Assembly: GCA_963579995.1 (NCBI GenBank) | Contig: CAUZIY010000124.1 | Location: forward strand, 1-9,428 | Length of the DNA: 9,428 bases | Direction: 5' to 3' | Source: UBA6626 sp963579995 | Lineage (GTDB): Bacteria > Planctomycetota > Phycisphaerae > Phycisphaerales > Phycisphaeraceae | Shown: piece by piece, positions 1-7,036 of the stretch | Numbering within the stretch: position 1 is the stretch's first letter | Layout of the letters: every line of letters starts with the position of its first letter | The notes under the pieces: model-generated | The model's database searches: none | Told to the model about the DNA's origin: nothing | Seen by the model: only the letters and a program-made list of their open reading frames with translations | Made by a program: the position numbers and the translations under genes

Positions 1-1832
1 ATCCATGCCAGACCGTTGTAGGGCTCAGGTGATTTGGCATTCAACTCGACGGCTCGACGGTAGTGATGGGCGGCTTTCTGCTGCTGGCCAGTCATGTCAT
101 ACAGAATGCCGATCCGCGTCTGTAGCGTTGTGGAATTGGGTCTTTCTTGTAGGACCTGTTGGTAATAAAAGATCGCTTCCTTGGGCTTGCCGCTCATGTA
201 TAGGGCTTTGGCCAATTGCATCTGGATGCGATATTCGCCAGGTTTAACCTTATTGGCCTGGCGATAGTGGTTGATGGCCTCGTCCCATTTCTTCTGGTCT
301 GCTAGGTGATTGGCAAGATTGGTATGCGCTTCGGAAAAATCCGGCGCCAGTTCAACCGCCAGGCGGTACCGATCAATGGCCAACTCTGTGTTACCCAACT
401 CAGCAAGCTTGTGGGCAAGGTTGTAATTGACGGATGATATCTGCGCATCCCATGGCTTGACATCCTCGCCGGTTTGTTCTGCTCGCTGTCGGTGAAAGGC
501 ATATTGAGACAGGGCCATCTGGAGATATCGTACGTTGTCGTGACTGTAAATATCTCTAAATTCATGCGCGATCCTCTTGATATCCATATCCCCTTGCGGT
601 GATAGAGACCTTCCGGGAATTGGTAGCGATGCGCGGCGCCATGTCTCGCGGTTACCCGAAAGGCCACGGACATCATTCAAGACCTGTTCAAGGTCAACCG
701 ACCCCCGATAAACTGCAGCGAGTTTGCCTTCACCGTCCAGCAGGTAACTGGCCGGCAGTTCGAATTCTGGGCGCCAACTGAAGAGTAGTTCATGCATGAT
801 TTCGATTTTGTCGAGCAATTCGGCTGTAGCGCTGCCACGGGTAAAGGGAAAGCTGATGCGATTGAGAAAAGACTGAGCATCGGCTGAATTAGTGCCCTTG
901 TCGGTCAGGTCATCGACATTGAGGGCAAGGATGTTGAGCCCGGCGGATCGGATTTCTTGCTCGTTTTCTGTAAATGTGTTGAGTTCTTCGAGGCAAGACG
1001 GGCACCACATCGCCCAGAAATTAATCAACAACGGTTGTGAGTTGGTTTTAATCGTTCGGATGGTTGGGTCGTTGAATCGTTGATACGGCATTAATGGCAT
1101 TGGGACCGGTGATGACACCATGCCCCGACTTCGGTCTACAGTTTTTCCAGCTGCCAGCGGGGCCGGCGATAAGGTGACGGTGCGAGTGGGTGGCGACCAT
1201 TCTTTGGCGTTGGCCGCATCCTGAGTGAGCACGTAACGTTTGTTGGGTGTGATTTGGGTAAAGATTTGCTTGGTGCCACCCGGCCAATTCACGATGACAT
1301 GATCAATCTTTGGGTTTTGTCCTAAACCAAAATGAAGCCATTTGCTGGATTGTGACACGAAGCTGTCGCCAGCGTAAAGGGTTTGTATGAGCTTGCCTGC
1401 TGATGCGTTTTCGAGCACAACCTCGACCCGGGCGCCAATACCGTCACGGTTGGACGTGGTGCCACGGAGCCTTAGGGAGACGAAGGCGTTGCGATTTTTG
1501 GCCTCACTGGTTTCGTTGCGCATGTAACGCACTCGAGGTGCCGTGCGGTTATGAAGCCAAATATCCAGGTCGCCGTCGTGATCCCAGTCGACAACGGCCA
1601 TGGCTCTGCCATCGTCAAGAAAGTCCAGCCCGGTGGCAGCGGAGATGTTGGCGAATCGCTGCTGTGTGGTGTTCAGGTAAGCGCAGTTCCGTTCGTGTCC
1701 GCTCCAGCTACGCCCTTGGCGCATCAGCCGCATCGTGGCACGCCACGATGCCAGATATTCGCCATAGATCTTTTCGTTGCCTTTTGTGCTTGCTTTTGGT
1801 GATCGCGGCACGACCTGCCGCCAGAAAAAACT
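1..1832 (-). CDS. Continuation of the same frame after the UGA: UnbV domain, TlpA-like thioredoxin domain, TPRs (runs off the left edge)
   Basis: Translated in the same phase as the 3818 start, this stretch has no stop codon from 1832 to base 1. It begins SFFWRQVVPRSPKAS and carries SGHERNCAYL and one more calcium loop, DWDHDGDLD (about residue 740 of the joined chain). Next comes an ASPIC/UnbV domain (about 776-861: LRLRGTTSNRDGIGARVEV, then WLHFGLGQ and VNWPGG). A TlpA/redoxin-like domain follows, with INFWAMWCPSC (Cys939 and Cys942) and a later ELPASYLLDGEGK carrying the expected cis-Pro loop. From about residue 1109 there are at least four TPRs, such as YNLAHKLAELGNTELAIDRYRLAVELAP. The WCPSC motif suggests thiol-disulfide chemistry outside the cytoplasm. 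It has no evident start of its own: the first in-frame ATGs (1733, 1724) lie inside conserved sequence. It is best read as the C-terminal half of one protein of more than 1270 residues, made by UGA recoding, or else a broken gene. Confidence 0.85.
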
Positions 1833-1835
1833 TCA
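1805..1835 (-). promoter_or_regulatory. In-frame UGA codon followed by a candidate bacterial SECIS hairpin
   Basis: The UGA (1833-1835, codon 662) is followed in the transcript by 11 unpaired bases. A perfect 6-bp stem comes next: GCGGCA (1821-1816) pairs with UGCCGC (1810-1805) around the loop GGUCG (1815-1811). The loop starts 17 nt after the UGA and opens with GG. Known bacterial SECIS elements are hairpins directly 3' of the Sec codon, with the apical loop about 16-37 nt away and a G in its first two bases. The E. coli fdhF element carries a GGUC loop at almost the same distance. The bulged U of the E. coli stem is absent here. The stem also encodes the conserved RQVVP stretch, so coding constraint alone could produce part of it. 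A nonsense mutation or a sequencing error remains possible, and no selenocysteine machinery gene is in the window. Confidence 0.45.
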
Positions 1836-3818
1836 CAAGTCGCCTGTATCTTCGTGGGTCACAAAACCATTGGTGATCACAAGGTCTTGCCAGCCGTTGT
1901 TTGTTAGGTCAATGAACTTTGACGCCCAAGCCCAGCGTCCCATGGTCACATTGGCGGACACGCTTGCGTCAAAGAATGAGCCGTCACCTGCATTCTTAAA
2001 CAGTGTGTTACCACGAGATACGCGCTGGATATCAGCCGCAGTGGTGGCGGCCATTCCTTGCTCAAACTTTCGTTGAAAAGTGATGCGGTTGCCGGCACCT
2101 GAAAACATGTTGCTGACGTACAAATCCATCCAGCCATCGCGGTCGTAATCACCCCAGGTAACACTCATGCCGGTGCCGATGTCTTCCACGCCCGCTTGGG
2201 GTGCTATGTCAACAAACTGCTTGCCGTCATTTCGATAGAGGTTGTTGCGTCCAAAGTCATTGGCGACATATAGATCCAGATCGCCGTCATTGTCATAGTC
2301 TTCCCATGCGGCAGCGAAGGTGTAGCGTGTGTTGTTCTGATTCATGCCCACTGCTTCGGTGACATCAGTAAATTGAAAGCCACCTTCATTTCGTAGTAGG
2401 GCATTGGTGCCGCCATTGTTGGCGTCCTGGAATGGCAGTGGTGCAGGGGTCTGTCGTGTGTCATCGCTCGAGAAATAACCCATGACATAAAGGTCCAGGT
2501 CGCCGTCTTCGTCGTAGTCGGCGGCTGCCAGGGATGCCGCATGGGATACTGCGTCGTGATGGCTGCGAGGTGTGAAACGTGCTTGACCATCGTTTTCGAG
2601 AAGTACGATCTGGGGCCACATCGACAGGGCAAGATCCTGGTCGCCGTCATTGTCCAAGTCGACCAGCAATGCTGCGGGGGTGTAATCGGTAAAATCTACA
2701 CCTGCCTCAACAGAGATGTCACGCAATGAACCATCAGGGTTCTGCAAATAGAGCCTGTTGGGCAGGCCACCAACATCACAGACATAGAGGTCTTCGAGGT
2801 CATCGCCATTCACATCGCCAATCGTTATCCCCTGGTAGGCGGTGTGGAAGATGTTTTCGATCACACTGATTTGCCATGCCCAATCGCTCACACCGCGGCC
2901 GATCTGCTGTTCATAGTATGGCGTGTCGCCGATCGCCGACTCGGTACAGTCAACGAACAGTTTGCCTTGCTTGGTGTGAATGGTGATTTCCTCGTATTCC
3001 TCGAGATCTGTGCTCAGTGAAAGCAAGCGTGGCAAGCCATCAGCGTGATCAGTCGGGTTTGTCCAGTTCGCCAGCCACTGACCATTGACTTGAACCCCCC
3101 ATTGATCCGACTGGCTGCTAGCCTCAAAATGAATCCGTGTTGTGAAATGGGTGTCGGTCCGGTTAATCTTGAAGATTTTCAGGTGGGCACGGATGCCTGT
3201 GGTCTGATCGAAGGCTTTGGTCAGTTCTCTTAGGCCAATGATCAGGCTGTTGGGGCCTGAAGATTGTTCATCTACGTCATTTTCGCCCGTTGGGACTTGG
3301 CCAACTGGACGTTGCAGAACAAATACGCCATCACTATAGACTTCAGTCATATCCGCCGGGCGAAGTGTCTGGCAGATAAAATTGTCAGCTACAAGAGGAG
3401 CTGTGTGTTCAAGGTCGATTAAGCCAGGGTTTTCAATCATCTTGCTGATGATTTTGATCTGCTTTTTGGCTGCGGCGGCGAGTACTTCTGTATCCCAACG
3501 GTCGACTGCGGGATTATAGTTGGCGGTTAGTTTCTCTTCGAGCGTTTCGGGACGATTAGCCTTGTAGTTGGCGGTATAGGTGGCGGGTTGTCCGCTGTTG
3601 GCAGATTTCGACTGCGGTGATGGTGATGTTTGGGTCGCGGGCGTTTCGGGATGCTGGGGGCCAGGCGGGGTTTGTACGACTTGTTGTCTGGATTTCGGGC
3701 CGAGGTAGGCGATCGTGCAGACCACGATGACGAGCAAACCAATCACGCTCCACCTGGTCAGCCGAATCATTGTGGAAAATGGTGGGGGCAACGGAGTTGA
3801 TGAAGTTTGGGGACTCAT
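1833..3818 (-). CDS. Membrane-anchored FG-GAP/VCBS repeat protein, N-terminal part up to an in-frame UGA
   Basis: This is the first 661 codons of a larger frame that continues after the stop (see 1-1832). Residues 23-39 form one hydrophobic segment followed by a Pro/Ser/Thr/Gln-rich linker, so the protein is probably anchored in the cytoplasmic membrane with its bulk outside. From about residue 330 there are repeated FG-GAP/VCBS units with calcium-type loops: DVNGDD (about 334), DLDNDGDQD (386), DYDEDGDLD (433), DYDNDGDLD (506), DYDRDGWMD (556) and the degenerate DLTNNGWQD (637). Such repeats build beta-propellers; the ligand is unknown. The segment ends at THEDTGDL, in the middle of the family fold, so the UGA is not a natural C-terminus. 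The ATG at 3818 has only a weak AAGG about 17 nt upstream; the ATG at 3770 (MIRLTRW), just before the membrane segment, is an alternative start. It lies 107 bp downstream of nuoI. Confidence 0.85.
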   Translation of the reverse strand: MSPQTSSTPLPPPFSTMIRLTRWSVIGLLVIVVCTIAYLGPKSRQQVVQTPPGPQHPETPATQTSPSPQSKSANSGQPATYTANYKANRPETLEEKLTANYNPAVDRWDTEVLAAAAKKQIKIISKMIENPGLIDLEHTAPLVADNFICQTLRPADMTEVYSDGVFVLQRPVGQVPTGENDVDEQSSGPNSLIIGLRELTKAFDQTTGIRAHLKIFKINRTDTHFTTRIHFEASSQSDQWGVQVNGQWLANWTNPTDHADGLPRLLSLSTDLEEYEEITIHTKQGKLFVDCTESAIGDTPYYEQQIGRGVSDWAWQISVIENIFHTAYQGITIGDVNGDDLEDLYVCDVGGLPNRLYLQNPDGSLRDISVEAGVDFTDYTPAALLVDLDNDGDQDLALSMWPQIVLLENDGQARFTPRSHHDAVSHAASLAAADYDEDGDLDLYVMGYFSSDDTRQTPAPLPFQDANNGGTNALLRNEGGFQFTDVTEAVGMNQNNTRYTFAAAWEDYDNDGDLDLYVANDFGRNNLYRNDGKQFVDIAPQAGVEDIGTGMSVTWGDYDRDGWMDLYVSNMFSGAGNRITFQRKFEQGMAATTAADIQRVSRGNTLFKNAGDGSFFDASVSANVTMGRWAWASKFIDLTNNGWQDLVITNGFVTHEDTGDL

Positions 3819-3925
3819 GGTCGTATTAAAATAGCCTTACGGTTGCTGAATTAGGCATCTTTTACGTTGGTGGTTTGATTGGCCGGACATGACCATTGAT
3901 GCCCCGGCATTTTGTGAAGTGCTCA

Positions 3926-4513
3926 TTAGACTTCCGGGATGTCGGCGGCATTGGTGGCAAGTTCACCTTTCTCCAGGCGTTCCTTCTCAGCACTTACCCA
4001 TGGAATCTTGCTGCTATTGCGTTGCATCCAAAGCGGCACGGCAGTGCGAAGGCCCTTCTTGTCCAGTTCGGCGAACTCGACGATCATGTCTTGGCGGCTA
4101 TAGGCTGATAGATCGTGGTTTTTCCCCATGTGGATGCAGTCTGTAGGGCATGGTTCTGTACATAATGCGCAGAACATGCACTTTTGGTAGTCAATGGCGT
4201 ACCGTAGCAGGTCACCCCCTTTGGGGTCCACCTTGCCGGTTTCCTTGTCAAGCTTGCGGGCGCCGCTTTTGTCAATGTAAATACAATCGACCGGACATGC
4301 TTTGGCACACATGTCGCAAGCGATGCATTTATCCGCCTCAAACTCGTGGATGCCCCGGTATCGGGGTGCAAAGGCCAGCTTTTCGTAAGGGTATTGAATC
4401 GTTACAGACTTGCAGAATAAGTACTTCAAGGTGATTCGCATGCCGATGCAGATGCTGCGCAGCGAGTTATAGATATTGGAGAAATATTCTTCGGCAGGAC
4501 TGACTTGTGTCAT
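3926..4513 (-). CDS. nuoI: NADH-quinone oxidoreductase subunit I (two-[4Fe-4S] ferredoxin subunit of complex I)
   Basis: The product is 195 aa. It carries two 8Fe-ferredoxin motifs: CIACDMCAKACPVDC (Cys63, 66, 69, 73) and CMFCALCTEPCPTDC (Cys112, 115, 118, 122). In complex I these hold clusters N6a and N6b, which pass electrons from the peripheral arm towards N2 and quinone. The N-terminal part around SICIGMRITLKYLFCKSVTIQYP and the RYRGIHEFEADKCIACDMC block are typical of NuoI. I chose the ATG at 4513 because AAGGA (4528-4524) sits 10 nt upstream. A GTG at 4522 would extend the protein by three residues but lies against the same ribosome site. No other nuo gene is visible on either side, although complex I genes usually sit together, so this is a detached copy or a dispersed complex I locus. 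Confidence 0.93.
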   Translation of the reverse strand: MTQVSPAEEYFSNIYNSLRSICIGMRITLKYLFCKSVTIQYPYEKLAFAPRYRGIHEFEADKCIACDMCAKACPVDCIYIDKSGARKLDKETGKVDPKGGDLLRYAIDYQKCMFCALCTEPCPTDCIHMGKNHDLSAYSRQDMIVEFAELDKKGLRTAVPLWMQRNSSKIPWVSAEKERLEKGELATNAADIPEV

Positions 4514-4567
4514 AAAAATCACATCCTTTTGGCTGATCGCCCTGGGTGTCTTGGCTGTTATCGGTAA

Positions 4568-4596
4568 ATCTTAGCCAACGGTGTGAGCGGTGTCAT
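4568..4596 (-). promoter_or_regulatory. Candidate sigma-70-type promoter for nuoI
   Basis: On the minus strand ATGACA (4596-4591; five of six match TTGACA) is separated by 17 bp from TAAGAT (4573-4568; four of six match TATAAT). It lies 54 bp upstream of the nuoI ATG, in the divergent gap between nuoI and the hydrolase gene. This rests on motif match and position only. Confidence 0.35.
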
Positions 4597-4642
4597 CCGA
4601 AGTCGATACGCTGGCGTTTGCCCGGGGTTTATAGGTGGGTAC

Positions 4643-4754
4643 AGGGAGGTCAATGGTGCTGCATTGCGTTGAGGTGTTAAAATTGTGGAATGTCGCTTCA
4701 ACTTCTTTTCTTGGGTACCGGGACCAGCGCCGGGGTGCCGATGATTGGTTGTGA
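4643..4754 (+). other. Strong ribosome-binding site and a 33-codon ORF overlapping the hydrolase start
   Basis: AGGGAGGT (4643-4650) is the best Shine-Dalgarno sequence in the window. It is followed 2 bp later by ATG (4653), which opens a 33-codon frame ending at TGA 4752-4754. This frame overlaps the first 65 bases of the hydrolase gene in another phase. The peptide (beginning MVLHCVEVLKLW) shows no recognisable motif. It could be a leader ORF that delivers ribosomes to the weakly led ATG at 4690, or the site could act directly on a more distant start. Whether it is translated is unknown. Confidence 0.3.
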
Positions 4755-5508
4755 TTGCGAAGTATGCCGGTCTCCGGATCCACGCGACAAGCGAGATCGC
4801 CCGAGCGTGCTAATTAGTTACCCGGATCATTCGGATGCCGCCTACACGGGGCAACGACGCCTGCTGATCGATGCGACGGCGGAGATCCGGCCGGCCGCGG
4901 TTCGCCATGGTATTGATCGGGTCGATGGGGTGCTGATTACACATGCTCATGCAGATCATGTTTTCGGGCTTGATGATCTGAGGCGGTTTAACTTGGTAAT
5001 GGGCGGGCCTCTTGATTTATATGGTGATGAGGCGACTCATCAAACGCTTGTTGCCATGTTTCACTATATCTTTCGTCCGCAGGACAATGTTAACAAAAGC
5101 TTTGTGCCCCAATTTGTGCAGAAAACAGTTGGGCCGGGTAAACCTTTCGATCTGTTTGGTGCCACTTGGACTCCGCTTCTTCTTCTTCATGGTCGTCAGC
5201 AGATCCTGGGTTTTCGGGTAGACATTGGAGGCTCTTCCCTAGCCTACTGTACAGATGTTTCCCGGTTCCCACCTGAGACATATCCCTTGCTTGAAGGGTT
5301 GGATGTGTTTGTGGTTGATGCTCTGCGTTATCGTCACCATCCAACACATCTAACAGTCGACCAGGCATTAGGTGTCATAGACCAGGTCAAGCCAGGCCGC
5401 GCTTATCTGACGCATATTGCTCATGATATCAAACATGCGGACCTGGAATTCAAGCTGCCGGAGGGTGTGTATCTGCCGCACGATGGGTTGGTTGTTGAAT
5501 GTGACTGA
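4690..5508 (+). CDS. MBL-fold metallo-hydrolase, PhnP-like
   Basis: The product is a 272-aa cytoplasmic-type protein. The N-terminal FLGTGTSAGVPMIGCDCEVC resembles PhnP, where a similar Cys cluster (here Cys21, 23, 26) forms a structural zinc site. The metallo-beta-lactamase signature THAHADH gives His85, His87, Asp89 and His90. Later candidate metal ligands are His167 (LLLHG), Asp189 (YCTDVS) and His242 (YLTHIAHD). PhnP itself is a phosphodiesterase acting on cyclic ribose phosphates in C-P lyase pathways. No phn gene is nearby, so the substrate here is unknown and a general phosphodiesterase role is inferred. A stop codon in this frame at 4678-4680 means the gene must start after it, and ATG 4690 is the only good choice. 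The nearest purine-rich site is GAGG at 4671-4674, rather far away. It converges with trpC, with 26 bp between the stops. Confidence 0.88.
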   Translation: MSLQLLFLGTGTSAGVPMIGCDCEVCRSPDPRDKRDRPSVLISYPDHSDAAYTGQRRLLIDATAEIRPAAVRHGIDRVDGVLITHAHADHVFGLDDLRRFNLVMGGPLDLYGDEATHQTLVAMFHYIFRPQDNVNKSFVPQFVQKTVGPGKPFDLFGATWTPLLLLHGRQQILGFRVDIGGSSLAYCTDVSRFPPETYPLLEGLDVFVVDALRYRHHPTHLTVDQALGVIDQVKPGRAYLTHIAHDIKHADLEFKLPEGVYLPHDGLVVECD

Positions 5509-5534
5509 TTGATTGGTCTGTGAGAGTTGATGGG

Positions 5535-6341
5535 TTAGGTGCCCGCAGTTAATACTCGTAGTGCGGCACCGACATCCGGCTGTCGCATCAAGTGTTCGCC
5601 GACAAGAATGCAGTTGATACCTGCTTTGCGTAGCTTGCGGATGTCGTGCGGAGTGGTAATGCCTGATTCGCTGACAAGGATCTTGGTGTCATCAACCATC
5701 TCGACGAGCCGCAACGTGTGGTTTACGTCGGTGGTCATCGTCTTTAGGTTGCGGTTGTTGATGCCCAGCATCATATAACCAGGATGTGGGAAGCCGATAT
5801 GTGTGCGTACCTTGAGCAGGTTCTCAACGTCGTGTACCTCGACCAGGGTAGTCATCTTGAGTTCGGTAGCCAGGATGAGCATGTCAATCAGCTTGGCCTC
5901 ACTGAGGCATTCGGCGATGAGAAGTACTGCGTCGGCACCTGCAGCACGAGCTTCGTAGATCTGATAAGGGTCAATCAGGAAATCCTTACGCAATACAGGG
6001 AGGGGGACTGCCTTGCGAATCTGTTCGATGTACTCGAGTCGGCCTTGAAAGTAGGTTTTGTCGGTCAGGCAGCTAATGGCAGCTGCGCCATTCTCGTGAT
6101 AAGCATGGGCAATGGCCACCAGATCAAAATCAGATCGTATGATTCCTGCGGAAGGACTGGCCTTTTTGATTTCGGTAATGACACGTAGTCGACCCTTGGG
6201 GCGAGTAGCAGCCACAAAGAAATTGCGCGGTGGTGGTTGGTCCAACGCGCGAGCCTTTACGTCATCGAGGCCGATATATTGCTTGGCTTGTGTGACCTCG
6301 AGTTGTTTGGCTTTGACAATCTGATCCAGAACGGGCTGCAT
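5535..6341 (-). CDS. trpC: Indole-3-glycerol phosphate synthase
   Basis: The 268-aa product is a TIM-barrel enzyme that converts carboxyphenylamino-deoxyribulose phosphate to indole-3-glycerol phosphate in cytoplasmic tryptophan synthesis. The family blocks appear in order: VITEIKKASPSAG (Glu57, Lys59), LTDKTYFQG (92-100), LPVLRKDFLID (Lys119), ADAVLLIAECL, LVEVHD (Glu168), LGINNRNL (192-199), ILVSESGI (Glu225) and ILVGEHLM (245-252). The length is normal for a monofunctional enzyme. The frame is open upstream to 6512, but that extension overlaps the divergent phosphoesterase gene and is not family-like. ATG 6341 (MQPVLDQIVKAK) therefore fits best, although it has no clear Shine-Dalgarno sequence. 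No other trp gene is nearby, so the pathway genes are apparently dispersed. It is convergent with the MBL-fold hydrolase and divergent from the phosphoesterase. Confidence 0.95.
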   Translation of the reverse strand: MQPVLDQIVKAKQLEVTQAKQYIGLDDVKARALDQPPPRNFFVAATRPKGRLRVITEIKKASPSAGIIRSDFDLVAIAHAYHENGAAAISCLTDKTYFQGRLEYIEQIRKAVPLPVLRKDFLIDPYQIYEARAAGADAVLLIAECLSEAKLIDMLILATELKMTTLVEVHDVENLLKVRTHIGFPHPGYMMLGINNRNLKTMTTDVNHTLRLVEMVDDTKILVSESGITTPHDIRKLRKAGINCILVGEHLMRQPDVGAALRVLTAGT

Positions 6342-6460
6342 GGTTCTATTGTGGTCTGCGCTACCGCGCTTGGCAATATCATGACAACATTGACTGTATG
6401 AACTGAGTTGGGAAAACAGGTACAATTCTCTTTGATTTTGGACATTATTTGAGGTGAAAT

Positions 6461-6961
6461 GTGGCGAGGATTGGCCTATTATCGGATTCGCATGGTCAAC
6501 TGGAGCAAACACGGCAGGCGGTCGAGATGTTAATCGGTCATGGCGTACAGCGGATTATTCATCTGGGTGATATCTGCGATAAAAAGGTTCTTGATGAACT
6601 GGTTGCTGGCCAAGTGGAAAACGTGTCGGTGCATGTGGTGTTTGGCAATATGGATTTCGATCCTGATGGGTTCGGCGGCCATGCAAAGGCAATTGGTATT
6701 CACGTAGATCATCCGATGGGGCACATCGACCTGGATGGTAAGGTGTTTGCGTTTACGCACGGTCATCTCGATAAGTTGATGGAGGCAGCGTTAGCTGAAA
6801 ATGTGGATTATTTATTCCATGGACATACTCATGTAGCACGTGATTCTCGTGTCGGTGCTACGCGGATAATTAATCCGGGCGCCCTCTTCCGTGCCAGTAG
6901 GTATACTGTGGCGTTGCTTGAAAGTGAAATCGATGAATTGTCTTTTCATACGGTATCGTAA
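6461..6961 (+). CDS. Metallophosphoesterase of the MJ0936/YfcE type
   Basis: The product is 166 aa and carries all the metal-binding motifs of the small calcineurin-like phosphodiesterases in order: DSHG (Asp9, His11), GD (Asp37), GNMD (Asn63), THGH (His100, His102), HGHTH (His122, His124) and INPGA (138-141). Members hydrolyse phosphodiester or phosphomonoester bonds with two metal ions, commonly Mn; the natural substrate is generally uncertain. The start is GTG at 6461, because GAGGTG at 6451-6456 is well placed and the protein then begins ARIGLLSDSHG, the normal N-terminus for the family. It diverges from trpC across 119 bp and may head a three-gene run with the GNAT and DUF309 genes. Confidence 0.92.
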   Translation: MARIGLLSDSHGQLEQTRQAVEMLIGHGVQRIIHLGDICDKKVLDELVAGQVENVSVHVVFGNMDFDPDGFGGHAKAIGIHVDHPMGHIDLDGKVFAFTHGHLDKLMEAALAENVDYLFHGHTHVARDSRVGATRIINPGALFRASRYTVALLESEIDELSFHTVS

Positions 6962-6994
6962 CCTGTTTGTTGTTAATGCCTTTTTGGATTATTC

Positions 6995-7033
6995 GACGGG
7001 CAAGGCCGCAATTGGCGTATAGATGGGCCCGTC
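6995..7033 (+). repeat. 7-bp perfect inverted repeat just upstream of the GNAT start
   Basis: GACGGGC (6995-7001) and GCCCGTC (7027-7033) are exact inverted copies separated by 25 nt, ending 3 nt before the ATG at 7037. In RNA the pairing would bury the region where a ribosome binds. There is no T-tract after it, so a simple terminator is unlikely. The long loop makes stability doubtful. Confidence 0.3.
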
Positions 7034-7036
7034 ACA

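Noticed and set aside
1825..1830. A run of six U in the transcript just after the UGA as a programmed frameshift site
   Set aside because: The phase is the same before and after the UGA, so no frameshift is needed, and slippage after the stop codon could not bypass it.
1833..1835. Reassignment of UGA to a sense codon in this organism
   Set aside because: UGA ends the MBL-fold hydrolase (5506-5508) and GNAT (7571-7573) genes at sensible places, so UGA is a normal stop here.
1403..2076. Plus-strand open frames opposite the FG-GAP/UnbV gene
   Set aside because: Their translations have no recognisable features, and the minus strand carries clear family sequence throughout.
3899..3910. ATGCCCCGGCAT palindrome as a nuoI terminator
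   Set aside because: The stem is only 4-5 bp and no T-tract follows on the minus strand.
5509..5534. Bidirectional terminator between the hydrolase and trpC
   Set aside because: The 26-bp convergent gap has no inverted repeat or T-tract that I can see.
6421..6426. TACAAT as a -10 box for the phosphoesterase gene
   Set aside because: No acceptable -35 box lies 16-18 bp upstream; the nearest, TTGACT at 6390-6395, is 25 bp away.
6342..6512. A 57-residue N-terminal extension of trpC
   Set aside because: It overlaps the start of the divergent phosphoesterase gene and lacks family similarity; MQPVLDQIVKAK is a normal TrpC start.
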